From contig NC_035790.1 in NCBI RefSeq assembly GCF_001653235.2, forward strand, positions 7,068,001 through 7,132,000: a stretch of DNA of 64,000 nucleotides, read 5' to 3'. The DNA is from Pochonia chlamydosporia 170. Taxonomy: Eukaryota > Ascomycota > Sordariomycetes > Hypocreales > Clavicipitaceae. Numbering within the stretch: position 1 is the first letter of the stretch; each line of letters opens with the position of its first letter. The position numbers and the translations under genes were made by a program. The notes beneath the pieces were generated by a model that saw only the letters and a list, made by a program, of their open reading frames with translations, did no database searches and had not been told where the DNA came from. This document shows, one piece after another, positions 46,517 to 57,833 of this stretch.

Positions 46517-47283
46517 TCCCTCGACGCGCGCCTGCACCTCGTGATGCTTCAGCTTGTCGATTCGCGAAAAAAAAAAAAGAAAGAAAGTAATAATTGTTGC
46601 ACAGGCCTAAAATGGAACTGTCTCGATGTTTCACTTCCGGAGACTGGATCCTGGAGACTGGAGACAACGGCCCAGCATAATTATTCACATGCTGTGAGTT
46701 ATAGTTCTGGAACCGTTGCAGCTAATGGCCGCGGTTCCAGAAGCCACCGCCACGCCAGCTGGGGTAAGAACAGGTCAGCCATGAGTTCCTATTGGCCCGA
46801 CGACGCCTGAGGACGCCACCATGCCCCTTTTCTGCCTTGATCGCAGAAACCAATTGGTGGGCCTTGGACGAAAACCAACACCCAGAATCCTAAAAATTCC
46901 CCTAGTCATGTCATGTTGCCCTGAAAGGGGATAACCACCGACAAAGTTGCACACTGCTTACACTGCTTGTGCGAGATCGACATGAATCTGCCAAACGCCA
47001 ACTCGGTCGAAGCACCCAATTCGGTCAATCCTACCCGATTGGCCATGACTGGCGGAGATGGCCATATTATCACGTGAAGTGGTGTAGATTGGAAACTCGA
47101 TGCTGTGCATCTCACCAAGGGATCGAGGAACCGACGTAATCGTCTCTGATTTTGGTCCCAGATTTTGGTCAGATTCTCGCCATGTTGAATTGTCGATAGG
47201 ACGAAGCGCCAATCTCAGCATACTCCATCCTAGAAACACCGACGCAAGCACCAGACGGCGGAAAGCCGTCAACAAGTATCCCG
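46517..47283. other. Divergent intergenic region, acyltransferase / glycosyltransferase
   Basis: 767 bp shared by two divergent genes. It includes an A/G run at 46565-46590 that is pyrimidine-rich on the acyltransferase sense strand. No binding site was identified with certainty. Confidence 0.5.
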
Positions 47284-48489
47284 ATGATACTTACGACACT
47301 TCCTCGGCCCAAAATCGCTGTAGCTATTGGATCAGTCTTTCTAATAGCAGTATTCCTCCTCTACTCAAGGGCGTTGCCGTACCCAGTCTTGGCAAGCCAG
47401 AAGCATGCGCTGCTAGAGACAGAAGATGCGGGCTTAGCCTTTCCCTACGACCCCGTGCCGCGGCGCGACTTTGCCTCTCTGTCCAGATACCCGGCGCAAA
47501 ATGCAAACGAGCCGTCCAAGTTTGCCTTCTCCACGCTGTATTGTAGCCGGAATCCCGACGTTCGCGGCCCATATTTTGAGTCTACACAGTCCATCATCTG
47601 GCGGATTCTGTGGTCGGAATACAGATCTAAATACCCCATCATCATCTTTGTCTGTCCCTTCATCCCCGAGAAGAACCGCCAGATATTCAGAGGACAAGGC
47701 GCAATTGTAAAGGAGATTGAGCTGCTGGACAACATCATACCTGACGACAAGATCTCGACAAAGCGATGGATAGACGTGCTGTCGAAGCTGAATCTGTGGA
47801 AGCAAATCGAGTGGAAGCGCATCGTATTCCTCGATTCAGACGCCTTCCCCGTAATGAACATTGACGACATTTTCGACCTCCCAGAGCAGCAGTGCAAAAA
47901 AGACGCACTGCTCCCAGAGGACAAGGCTGTTGTAGACAGCGAAAGGGGCAAAGACATGTGCAGCTACATCTACGCCGGCGTGCCGCACTTCACCATTGAC
48001 AACATCAACGCCGGCATGTTCATCATGAAGCCGAATCTCGATATGCACGCCAAGCTCATCAGGGCGGCGAAACGAACAGAGGACTATGACGTGCGGTACA
48101 TGGAGCAAGGTGTGCTGGGGTCCAAGAACGCCTTTGCGGAAGAGGGTCCGTTCCCGGTGAACCGGCTGCCGTCAGTCTGGAACACGGTCCCGGAGTATTA
48201 TAAGGAGCACCTCAACAAGGGACCAGGATCAACCGAGCCGCCGATACGGATTCTGCACGCAAAGATGTGGAACCGGTTTTGGGGCTCGTGGAACAACTTG
48301 ACGCATCTAAACGACGTGTGGGATCTGGACTGGATGAAGATGTGCAGGTTCTTTGATTCAGACGAATTCCTCCAGGCGAGGACTACGGGCGTGTATGAGA
48401 CACCGTTGGAGAAATTTGTAAAGGCCCAGGCTCAGGCTCAGGCTCAGCAGAACCAAAGTCAGAGTCAGAAGCAGGGCATGGCGTCATAG
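47284..48489 (+). CDS. Family-8-type glycosyltransferase, type II membrane protein
   Basis: Predicted Golgi/ER-lumenal glycosyltransferase using a nucleotide-sugar (GT8, glycogenin/GNT1-like); donor and acceptor unknown. A single exon encodes 401 residues. A short cytosolic N-terminus is followed by one membrane anchor (about 11-27, VAIGSVFLIAVFLLY). The catalytic domain has the DxD-type motif in VFLDSDAFPV (Asp184-Asp186) for metal-nucleotide binding, NINAGMFIMKP for acceptor binding, and ILHAKMWNRFWG, matching the HxxG/HF-type C-terminal motif region. The C-terminus ends in a Gln-rich tail made from tandem CAGGCT units. Its stop lies only 105 bp from the stop of the DUF2470 gene. Confidence 0.88.
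   Translation: MILTTLPRPKIAVAIGSVFLIAVFLLYSRALPYPVLASQKHALLETEDAGLAFPYDPVPRRDFASLSRYPAQNANEPSKFAFSTLYCSRNPDVRGPYFESTQSIIWRILWSEYRSKYPIIIFVCPFIPEKNRQIFRGQGAIVKEIELLDNIIPDDKISTKRWIDVLSKLNLWKQIEWKRIVFLDSDAFPVMNIDDIFDLPEQQCKKDALLPEDKAVVDSERGKDMCSYIYAGVPHFTIDNINAGMFIMKPNLDMHAKLIRAAKRTEDYDVRYMEQGVLGSKNAFAEEGPFPVNRLPSVWNTVPEYYKEHLNKGPGSTEPPIRILHAKMWNRFWGSWNNLTHLNDVWDLDWMKMCRFFDSDEFLQARTTGVYETPLEKFVKAQAQAQAQQNQSQSQKQGMAS
48427..48447. repeat. CAGGCT hexamer repeat in the glycosyltransferase tail
   Basis: Three-plus tandem copies of CAGGCT, encoding alternating Gln-Ala, followed by imperfect CAGAGT copies encoding Gln-Ser. Confidence 0.75.
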
Positions 48490-48594
48490 TGTTTTTGTTA
48501 TATTATGCATTTGTACTCTACATTTTATGTCACTTTCTCGAACAATTCCGTCTGAATGAGCGTGAAGCATCTTGCCATCCATCTCACGCCTCTT

Positions 48595-49263
48595 CTAATG
48601 CTTCTTGGCCGCCTTCTGAGCCCTCTTCTTGGCAATCACCCCATCAAACCGCTTAAACACCATGAGCCCCTCAAAGAAGCAGCTCACCATCCACATCCAC
48701 CACTGCCCAGACCACCTATCCACCCCATGCTTCTGCAACCTCGTCCTATCCAGGACCATCGGCTCAATCAGATGAATACCAACAACCGGGAAGAAAATCG
48801 CCTTGACCAGCCAGCGGAACATGCCCGGCCCCCCTGGAAAGTACGCAGTCAGGATCTCCCAGACGGGAGATTCAGGCGAAATCCACGGTAAGCTGAGAAA
48901 GCACACAAAGTAAAAGGCCACTCCGGCCATGACAACCGCGTCTGCGAAGCCCGGGCCGTGATATCTGCTCATGTAGATGTCGCTTATGCCGAGGGCCTCG
49001 CGGGCAATGGCGTCCATCTCGACGACACGGGGGCGCACCTCGCTCCACGACTGGAGGCACGGCTTGAAGTGGACGACGAAGTCGGCGCCGCTGGCGCGGA
49101 TGCGCATGCCCTGGAGGGTGATGTCGCGGAGGGAGGCGTTTCTCGCCTGGCGGGGAGTGAGGCCGCAGTAGTGGCGGAGGTAGTGGGTGAGTTCGCGGGT
49201 GTGGGAGGTGTTCATGTGGTTGAGGATGCGGTCCTGCATGGCTTGGTCTTCTTTGGTGGCCAT
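48595..49263 (-). CDS. DUF2470-domain integral membrane protein
   Basis: A single exon encodes 222 residues. Residues about 9-95 form a DUF2470 domain (ILNHMNTSHTRELTHYLRHY ... LQGMRIRASGADFVVHF), a fold otherwise found at the end of haem-utilisation flavin-type proteins. The second half has about three hydrophobic segments (VVMAGVAFYFVCFLSLPW, WLVKAIFFPVVGIHLIEP, WWMWMVSCFFEGLMVF) and a Lys/Ala-rich tail. Related fungal proteins are annotated only as integral membrane proteins, so function is unknown. The start has an ATG after a short leader. It is convergent with the glycosyltransferase gene. Confidence 0.85.
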   Translation of the reverse strand: MATKEDQAMQDRILNHMNTSHTRELTHYLRHYCGLTPRQARNASLRDITLQGMRIRASGADFVVHFKPCLQSWSEVRPRVVEMDAIAREALGISDIYMSRYHGPGFADAVVMAGVAFYFVCFLSLPWISPESPVWEILTAYFPGGPGMFRWLVKAIFFPVVGIHLIEPMVLDRTRLQKHGVDRWSGQWWMWMVSCFFEGLMVFKRFDGVIAKKRAQKAAKKH

Positions 49264-52176
49264 TGTGAGATTAGAGATGGCGATGGTTTATGGTACGGCT
49301 GGGTGAGTTGTGAGGATTCAATTAGGTGTTGGATGAGTAGATTTCATTATTTTGGCATGGGCTGGACTGGATTGAGAGCTTTTGGAGCTTTTAGAAAGGT
49401 GCCGAGGATGAAGACATCTGAAGTAGGGGAAGTTGATGTTTGCTGTCAATTTGGTGGGGGCTGGTGGTCATAGTGCTTTCGGGAAGGCGGCGTGGGACGG
49501 CGCAGCCAGTGGCACCGATGCCGATGCCGTTGAATCAATGTTTGCTGGCGACATGCATGCATCGTGGATGCAATATGCTGTGACCATTAGTGAAGTGGGT
49601 ATAGGGATTTTGCACAGATCTTTGAAAAAGAATTAAAAATTAATGAAGAGTTCGTCAATTATCTGGACTTTTCTCCCAATGCTTTCGTCATCTCACAGAA
49701 ACGGTAGTGGAAAAGTAGAAACGATGCCAACTCTCAGCAAGGAATAGCAAGAATATGAAAAGATTGTCTCAGGTCATCGTTCCTATTTAATACTGCCGAG
49801 ACGAATTACCATTTCCTCTCCAGTGGCAAATGGACGTCTAAGACAACACATTCACACCCTGGCTACATATGAACCCTTCATCTCTGGTTGGTCTCCTTAG
49901 TCCACCGCATATTCAGCCCCCATAGATGGTCAGCTTGTGATGCTAGAGTCCAATCTTTTGTCAGACTTCCAGGGCTGTGAAATCTGATCCATCATAAGAT
50001 CATGTTCTGGTATCCAGAGCGATAGTGCTAACGTCTAGAAGCTACCTGTTGCAGAAAACTGCGCTGTCAAAAGTGAAACTACAAGGAGTTTCGGGTGTGT
50101 GTTCTAGCTGCAAGTCACATGTGGCAAAACGGGTAATCGGTTCCGAACGGTCTGATGGCATGAGACAGGGCCTGGCACGAGAATTTTCGCCATGAATGTC
50201 ATGGTCCTGAAGGCATTATTGTTGTATTTTGTATATACGGAGCTAAGCGGGACTTGAATGCAGGCGGAGGCGAGACGAGAAAGCTACAAAAATGAGATAA
50301 ATATGCACACTACCCTAAACTTTTGGTGAAACTGGCAATATCCAGTATGTCTTCTCTGGATACTGTAGGGAGTGACGATAAAACGAAGGATATTTGGCAA
50401 GAAAAGTGTGACATCGTTGAATTGGCAAGCGTAATATGTGTCGGCATTCCGCGTTGGCCTTGGGGTTTCAAGATACTACACAGCGCAATTTACGGAGTAT
50501 GAAAAACCTCATCCTTCTGCTAGGCAATTTTTTGCAGTGAAGCTGTATTGCATCAAAACACACAATGGAAGATGGGCCAGCATTCGCGGGACACATGCAG
50601 AGGTGCCATCAGCAAAGAAACCCAGACCTGATTACCCTCCAAGATTCCCATGGCCAGGGGCCATCCATCCAGACTGATAGATCATGTGGAAAACTCAAGA
50701 CGGCCGCAACCTCATATAGAATAACCCACCACCAGCCAATATCAAAAGTTCCCCCGACAAGGGAGGCATCCCCTCATTTCTGTTGGCCTCTTGGCACCGC
50801 TACCACACGTTTCGAAATGCATCCAAAATGAAGCCAGTGTGGATGACATCCCTTATCAATCAGTCACACTTCTCACCATCATCTCCACCCCAACCAACGC
50901 CAGCCCATGCAAGAGTCCACAAAGTGGACAGCACTCAAGCGACTTTTCCGCATCCCAGTCGATGCAAATTTTCATCCTCGGCCAGGATTGGGTGTTGACG
51001 GCATAAACGGCGACGCATTTCTCGGCACCCAACCGAGACGAGGGGGGCTTCCGCTCTCGGGGAGCGTGATGCCGATTCTTATCAATCAGTAGTACTTGTG
51101 CGGCATACAGATGCCGCGGCGAATGGGTTTGTACCTGGCGTGAATGGAGCTACGTGGGCCATGTCATCAGCCGCACCGTTGGGACGGTCAAGTCGGTGTT
51201 TGGCGGGTTGATCTTGGCCGATGGCCGGACTAGGCGCATCAAGTTGTTCCAATCGGTCTTGATGATTGTCTAGTTGTCCGAGAGATCCGCAATATTATGA
51301 GTCAACGCTTGGGGTTTCAGGGTGGCGGGCAGGCATTGATGGGAGGATGGAGTTGGCATGTTGGGATGAGAATGGGATGAGAGGAGGTCAAGTATTCATG
51401 TTCAAAGGGTTGAAGGTCGAGCTGAGCCAGACGAATCTAAAGTGAGGATGAGGATGAGGATGAATGGATGGTCTCTACGAGGAAGAGTACGGTTGACGGT
51501 TGCGTGATTGGAAAGGAATATTTCCAATTAACATCTCCCTCGTTATCAATCAAGGAAAAGGACTCCGTGCGAGACGTTCACAAGAGAGGGTGTGTTGGTT
51601 TTCACAGACCATAAGCCACCTTTTAATCCTGCCCAGGTCCGTGGAGGAAACGTTCCCCAAAGGAAAGGTGGTTCGCAATTAGACACGCAGGCAGTGACGA
51701 AGGCTGGAGCCATGTCTATTTATTAAAGACGGGAAGCCCATGTATGTTTCCTGTGGAAACATATGTCCCTCCGATTACAGAGTCCATCCCTCCAACTCAA
51801 CAATTACTCACCAAAAAACTGCTTCATGTATTAATACATGTCACTTGAATACTGTATGAGGCAGTAAGTCTGGATCCGCTCGTGTCGCGTGGCTCGTAAT
51901 TCCGAGCCTTCAAAGCCACACACCCAGCTGAGTCAGCCTGCACCCTGCCCTCCAAACTTTCACATCTGCCAGCACCGCCAGCACCGCCCTCGTATTTCCG
52001 CTCGGATTTTATCCCAAATGGGCGCGAGGCAAAATTCTGCAGCGATTTTATCAGATCAGATTGATAAAGATTTCCTTTTACAACCCCAGAGCCCCCTCCC
52101 TCATTTTGAGCACTCGCTTCACGCCTGGCTCAACGGTCGTAACTCCGACACGCATCTGTGCAATCTGACCCCAACC
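49264..52176. other. 2.9-kb divergent intergenic region
   Basis: Upstream of the DUF2470 gene and of the Zn2Cys6 factor. No open frame here is convincing. Short GAGGAT repeats occur near 51444-51462. The last 290 bp are open in the frame of the regulator and contain an in-frame ATG at 52018, so the regulator may start there. Confidence 0.5.
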
Positions 52177-54643
52177 ATGACTGGGAGAAGTGAGAGAAGT
52201 GAGAGCCCGGAATCCGACACAGCGTCGCGCAGCCACGGCGATGGGGACCAACCACCAGCCCGCAAGCGACAGCGCGTGCGCCTGAGCTGTCTTGAGTGTC
52301 GGCGCCGGAAGCTCTCATGCGACAGAGGCTTCCCCTGCGAGCGCTGCATCAAGAGCGGCACCCCGGACCGGTGCAGCTACGAATCTCGGAACGGAGAGGT
52401 CGTGAATGCCTCCTCCGGCATTCCGCCGCCCTTTGCGCAGCTGGATTCGCGCCGCTTTGGAATCGGCGGTGGTGATGGGCCGTCTGGCTTCTCATCCCGG
52501 GAGGACCATGAGAGGATTCGCAGACTGGAGCTTGAAATCGCACAGCTCAAAAATCAACTCACCAGACCGGGGGGAAGCGGCTCATTTGACGGCAGCACAG
52601 TCGCTGCGACGGACTCACCTGCGACCAGAAAGGATGAGAACCTCGCTGAGAATGACGGCGCACCTCGACCAGAGGTGCAGGAATGCATCGACGCCGGCAA
52701 CATGAGCGGCGAAAAGGGCGAACTTCGATTCTTCCGTGGAAAGGGCTTCAGAACTCGCTATTTCGGACCTCACAATGCAAGTATGGCTTTTGTGGAATTG
52801 ACGGGACTGTGTCCGTTTATGAGAGAGACGGCGGATGAGTGGCTCAGACCTGTCATCCTGCATGATCGTAAAGATCGCAAGCGCCGCCTGGAGGATCGCG
52901 AGGCTTTGTTCGAGAAGCAGGATCCTGAGCTGGAGGCTTTACTTCCCACCAAGGAAGAGACGGATGCCCTCGTCTCGGTGTATCTTGATCAGTTTGAGCA
53001 GATTCACCGCATCGTCCATATTCCCACCTTCCGCAAGGAGTACGCCGAGTTTTGGAAGCCAGATGGCAAGCAGCGCTATGCGGCTTTCACAGCTTTGATC
53101 CTGGCCATGATGGCCGTGACCAGCTGCGTCCACACTCACGACAGCCTCAAGTTCATCGGCATGATGTCCAATGCCCGACACTGGGCCGAGAAATGGATCT
53201 GGGCCTGCGACGCCTGGCTGTCACGGCAGAGCCAGAAGCACCGCAAGCTCATCCACTTCCAGATTGCCTGCCTTTTGTACCTGGGCAAGCGAGTCAACAC
53301 AATCAAGAAGAAGCGATTCTGGACCAGCTCCGGCGCTCTTATCCAGGACGGTATCTCCGTCGGCCTTCATCGCGAGCCCAGCCACATGGGCGGCAAGATT
53401 ACAGTGTACAACCAGGAAATGCGCCGGCGAATCTGGACCACCGTCCAGGAATTCGACATGCAGGCGTCCTTTGACCATGGACTGCCTACGCTGCTCAGCC
53501 AGCTGCACTACGACACCAATCCTCCCCGGAATCTGGATGATGAGGACTTTGACGAGGAGACGACCACTCTGCCGGCCTCCAAACCGGCAAGGGAGTACAC
53601 CTTCAGCTCCTTCCAGAATCTGGCACGACAGAGTCTCCCACTGCGACTTGAGCTGAGTCGTCTGCTCACTGGCCCTCTGTCCGACATCGACTACGACCAA
53701 GTCATTCGATACACCAATGACTTGACGCAGGAGATTGACGCGCTGCCCTCGTGGGACATGAACATGGACGGCTCAAAGGAGAAGAAGAACCCTCTCATTG
53801 CCTACACGCTGCTTCACGTCCAACTGCGTCAGTACATCATCCCCCTCCACCAGCCGTATCTGAAGCTGCGCAAGCAAAACTCCAAGTACCAATACTCCGA
53901 AATCATCTACTACAACGCCGCGCGTGACATTGTCCTGCTCCACGACAAGCTCTACGAGCAAGGCATCCGCTCGCTCAACTTTCTGCGAGAAGACGCCCTC
54001 ACAACAGCCATCAACCTCTGCAGCGTGACGATGCTGCAGCCACGGGGCTCCACAAACATGATCATGATCAACTCCCACCACACGCTCAAACTCATCGAGA
54101 AGTGCATCGCCATGAAGGAAGACCGTCTCCTGCGGTGCGGCAACAACGAACCATGGGGCTACTCAATCATGTGTGCGGCCCTGGGACTCCTCGAAGCACA
54201 CCTCGGCACCAAGACCACCGAAGTAGCCAAGTCGACTTCGGCGGAACGATTCGTCAACCTCCACTACAGGCTGCTTGCGAACCAAGAGCCGCCCGTTGCG
54301 TCTGACAATATCCCCGGGACGCCCATCAGCGGTGCGACAACGTTGTCTGCTCCTGGTCTTGGGCCCAGTCCCGGATTAGACGTGCCTGATCGGCCAAAGG
54401 TATGTGCTACTGCAATCAATATCTGATTTACAACAAAACACTAACGTTGGCAACCAGTCTGTCACACCATTCATATTCCCGCCTTCCATCCCAACTGTGC
54501 CCGTCGATCCAACTACCGCTCCCGCAACAGCGTGGATGATTGGCGTTGGTGACCAAGCGCAGCCGTTCAATATGGATCCGAGCCTGGAACTCCTGGGCTT
54601 GAATCTGAATGAACTCTGGGGCGAGTCGTGGGAGCTCGGTTAA
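52177..54643 (+). CDS. Zn2Cys6 (Gal4-type) transcription factor
   Basis: Nuclear DNA-binding regulator; target genes unknown. Exons 52177-54399 and 54458-54643 give 802 residues. The binuclear zinc cluster uses Cys38, 41, 48, 54, 57 and 66 (C-x2-C-x6-C-x5-C-x2-C-x8-C) after a basic stretch, ARKRQRVRLSC. A short leucine heptad (RIRRLELEIAQLKNQL) suggests dimers. The fungal-specific middle domain begins near YLDQFEQIHRIVHIPTFRKEY, with the RRRIWTTVQEFDMQASFDHGLP block typical of the family. The C-terminus is Pro/Thr-rich and acidic, ending in an activation-domain-like tail, LELLGLNLNELWGESWELG. An ATG at 52018 in the same open frame would add 53 residues; the start here was chosen for context (CCAACCATGA) and because proteins of this type commonly start shortly before the cluster. 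Confidence 0.92.
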
Positions 54644-55110
54644 CTTTTTCGTGTTAGAAAAGTTGTTACGTTTTTATTGTGCATATTTTGTAATTGGCAG
54701 TACATGCATGGCCTAGGCAGTATTTAGCGGGGACACGGATGGGTAAATGTCCGTATGATGATGACTTTTTGCCTTGATGGCAGTGATTACTGTATGATAG
54801 AGATACCAATATACCTCGCGGCTCTGACTGAGAATCAACCAATGTGTTTGTTGATGTGTATATGCGACTGCAAGGCGCCTACATGAAATTACTCGATCCA
54901 CCTATGCAAATTTCACATTAAACACTACGAAAATGAAATAATCATAACATTTGAACGGGGCAACCTCTTTGCGTTTTGTATAAAAGACCCACCGGACCAC
55001 TCTGCTGTGGGCACACAAAACCCTTCATATGAGTCACATTTTCCTCGCCCCGTCCCCGGGCCCTTATAGTCTACATTTGCTTTGCTCGGTTTCAACAATT
55101 GAGAAAATCA
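54644..55110. other. Intergenic, regulator 3' flank to tRNA
   Basis: No gene is supported; it contains the 3' UTR of the transcription factor and the tRNA upstream region. Confidence 0.5.
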
Positions 55111-55182
55111 AGCAACATAGCTCAGTGGAAGAGCGACGGGCTCATAACCCGTAGGCCCCTGGATCGACACCAGGTGTTGCTA
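55111..55182 (+). tRNA. Initiator tRNA-Met (anticodon CAT)
   Basis: 72 nt, no intron. Acceptor AGCAACA pairs with TGTTGCT; D arm GCTC/GAGC; anticodon arm ACGGG-CTCATAA-CCCGT; T arm CCTGG-ATCGACA-CCAGG. Hallmarks of a eukaryotic initiator are all present: A1:U72 closing pair, three consecutive G:C pairs in the anticodon stem, and A54/A60 in the T loop (ATCGACA instead of TTCGA-pyrimidine). The A box is TAGCTCAGTGG; the B box is GGATCGACACC. The 3' CCA is not encoded, as expected. Confidence 0.95.
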
Positions 55183-55580
55183 TCTCTTTTTTTGGTTTTT
55201 GGTGTTTTAAGATGGGGTGGGATGTAGTGGTGGAGTTAATACAAGAGTCCTGATATTTAACTTTTTTTTTAATACATTTTTAGGACATTTTGACTTGGTC
55301 TTTTGGATGTGAGGGGTGTATTTGGATTGCTGGTGTTTGAATGTGTGAAGGTGTGGTGGTTGATTTGGTGGGTGACAGTTGGGTTGGCTTCACTATGATA
55401 TCAGACTGGACTTTTCCTTACAGCATGTAGAATTGTCCATTCAACAAATTGAATGCCTGGTATGCAGGTTCCAGGTATGTACAGAATATATATACTGCCA
55501 ACTCAAATCCATGAAATCCACAATGATGAGCCATCACCACCAACTTCACCACCACATCCCCTTCTCACCAACAACCAACA
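55183..55580. other. Intergenic, tRNA to ankyrin gene 3' end
   Basis: Starts with the T run that ends tRNA transcription. No other feature was recognised. Confidence 0.5.
55187..55193 (+). terminator. RNA polymerase III terminator
   Basis: A run of seven T starting five bases after the tRNA end. Confidence 0.85.
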
Positions 55581-56537
55581 TCACGAAAACAACTCTCTCC
55601 CTCCCCCCATCCTCCCAACACCACCCAACTCCCTCAAAACCCTCACCACATCCTCATGCCCCCCCCTCGCCGCACTCTGAATAGGCGACTGTCCCCTCCC
55701 TCCCCCATCATTCACATCCGCCCCTACGCTCACCAACCTCCTCACCACATCAACATGCCCGCCCTCCGCCGCGGCATGCAAAGCCGTAGCATCACCGCTC
55801 TTGCCCCCCAAAGCATGTACGTCCGCCCCCGCCCCCAGCAGCACATCAACTATCCCCAAGTGGCCCCGTAGACAGGCCGCCTGCAGCGCCGTCTTGCCCT
55901 TGTGCCTCGCCGCCGTGGCATTCACATCCGCCCCGTGCTCGAGCAACGTGTGCACAATGTCCGTGAACCCGTTCGCAGAGGCGCCCTGCAGTGCTGTGAG
56001 GCCGGCGTTTGGAGACGGCGGGGCGTTTACTTCTGCGCCGAGGGCAAGGAGGTGCAGGACGATGTGTGTGTGGCCTCGTTCTGACGCTGCTTGCAGGGCT
56101 GTCCGCCCGTTATATCTGGTTACTGTGGTTGACGAGCCGGGTCCTCTGGTGTTCACTTCTGCGCCGTGGGCGAGCAGCATCTTGGCAATGGTTAGGTTTC
56201 CCTGGCCGCATGCGAATTGGAGGGCGTTGCGTTGCATGTTGTTGCCGCCGCTGAAGTGTATGTCCGCGCCGGCGTCTACCAGGAGCTGGGCTATTTCTTC
56301 GTGGCCGTGTATACAGGCTGTTTGAAGGGCAGTTTGCCCGTAGTATCCATGGGCGGGATCATTGACGGCCGAGGCATTGGTGGTGAGAATGTCCTTGACT
56401 GTTTGGATGTCGCCTCGTCGAGAGGCAAGTTGGAGGGGAGTCCAGGAGTCTTCATCTGTGTCTTCCGTGAGAATGCTGGGATCGTAGGCTACGTCTATGG
56501 GGGGTAGCGAATTCAGGTGTTCTTCTGCGCGCGCCAT
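55581..56537 (-). CDS. Ankyrin-repeat protein
   Basis: Single exon of 318 residues, almost entirely ankyrin repeats, so a protein-binding scaffold; partner unknown. At least seven repeats run from residue 31 to about 305, each with the TALxxAxxxGHxxIVxxLLxxGADVN pattern (WTPLQLASRRGD, TALQTACIHGHEEIAQLLVDAGADI, TALQGASANGFTDIVHTLLEHGADVN, TALHAAAEGGHVDVVRRLVSVGADVN). The usual TPLH is mostly TALQ here. There is no signal peptide, membrane segment, NACHT or kinase domain, so it is not one of the large fungal NLR-like proteins, although such solo ankyrin genes are common and variable in fungi. Confidence 0.88.
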   Translation of the reverse strand: MARAEEHLNSLPPIDVAYDPSILTEDTDEDSWTPLQLASRRGDIQTVKDILTTNASAVNDPAHGYYGQTALQTACIHGHEEIAQLLVDAGADIHFSGGNNMQRNALQFACGQGNLTIAKMLLAHGAEVNTRGPGSSTTVTRYNGRTALQAASERGHTHIVLHLLALGAEVNAPPSPNAGLTALQGASANGFTDIVHTLLEHGADVNATAARHKGKTALQAACLRGHLGIVDVLLGAGADVHALGGKSGDATALHAAAEGGHVDVVRRLVSVGADVNDGGGRGQSPIQSAARGGHEDVVRVLRELGGVGRMGGGRELFS

Positions 56538-56916
56538 TGGGAACCATTGGGAGGGTCATGTCTGTCGTTGAAGGACATTGCATGAGAGGGGGATGTCAGA
56601 TGTTGGTTTGGATGGTGCAAGGTTGTGTACAGGCATTAGGCAGAGGTAAGCTTATTGGTAGATGCGATGGGGCGTGTAAATGAACAACTGTCTATGTGGT
56701 GTAAAATGTTCAGAATAAGTAATAATATAACAGAGTTTATTATGTCTATGTCCAGAGATAGATAGCGTGAATACTCGTTACTGTATATGTAGAGGTGAAC
56801 TTGACTCGTCCGCAACAGATGGAGTCTGGAGACAGCCGCAACATGTGGAACCACAACCTCAAAAAACCTCCCACCTCCAAGCTACAACTTCACCTCACCA
56901 ACAACCACGCACAACC
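56538..56916. other. Divergent intergenic region, ankyrin gene / COA1
   Basis: 379 bp shared promoter region. The COA1 side ends in an A/C-rich leader (CACAACC-type). No specific site was identified. Confidence 0.45.
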
Positions 56917-57629
56917 ATGCTGTCGCGCCTCATCCAGCGCAGGCTAACCGCCTCCCTACGAAACTGCAAAACCACATCCCCCCGTTCATCCCCCAACACC
57001 CTCCCCATCCAACGACGATGGATAACTCCCGCCCCCAAACCCGGTGACGGACCACTCATGTCCCGACGAGCAGACCGCGAACTCCCAGGTAACATTCCCC
57101 CCAAACTCCATTTCCCTCAAATATCTCACAATTTCCCCCAGAGATCAGCCAGGTCCGTTTCCGCTGGGGCCGCACCCTCCCCATCTTCCTCGCCATCGTA
57201 ACCGTCTGCTCCATCTCCATCTTCAACTACCAAAAGACGTCCTCGCCCATCGTGTCGTCCACGCTGTACGCACTGCGGACGAATGCCCGCGCCCGCGCTA
57301 TCCTCGGCGACGACATCTACTTCAAGCACCAGATCCCCTGGATACGCGGCCAGATGAACCAGATGCAGGGCAAGATCAACATCTACTTTACGGTCAAGGG
57401 GACCAACGGGTGGGCGACGATGCGGTTCACCAGCCATAGGCCTTCGTCGAGGTCGCTGTTTGAGACGACGGAATGGAGTTTGACGACGGCGGATGGGGAG
57501 TGGGTGGACTTGTTGGATGGAGGGGATCCCTTCAAAGGGTTGTTGGGGGATGATGCGTTTGGCGTGCCGGCTGAGGAGGATGTGCATGCTACGAGGGGCT
57601 TTAGACAACAGGGCGCGTTGAATAAGTGA
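56917..57629 (+). CDS. COA1: Cytochrome c oxidase assembly factor Coa1
   Basis: Inner-membrane mitochondrial protein that binds newly made Cox1 with Mss51/Cox14/Shy1 during complex IV assembly. Exons 56917-57088 and 57142-57629 give 219 residues. The basic, acid-poor N-terminus (MLSRLIQRRLTASLRN) is a mitochondrial presequence. One membrane segment lies near residues 67-82 (TLPIFLAIVTVCSISIF). The intermembrane-space part carries the family block SSTLYALRTNARARAILGDDIYF, then MQGKINIYFTVKGTNGWATMRFTS. The intron falls inside the codon for Glu58. It is convergent with the uL3m gene, another mitochondrial function. Confidence 0.9.
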
Positions 57630-57833
57630 TTTGAGGGCCGTGAAAAATAGTCTGAGTGTGTGTGGTAATGTGGACAGTGCATAGTTGCGAGCGATGGATG
57701 TCAACTTTGGGCGCATGGGAGGATGTTACAAGTGTACAATATGGTTTGAAATTGTTCTGTACAGTAGTAGAAAAAGTCTCAGTGTATCTATACATCATAC
57801 ATATCCGCTTCCCTTTTAAAAACACTCAAAATC

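Noticed and set aside
55581..56537. Ankyrin gene as part of a fungal NLR or allorecognition locus
   Set aside because: No NACHT/NB-ARC, HET or lipase-like domain is present in or next to it; it is a solo repeat protein.
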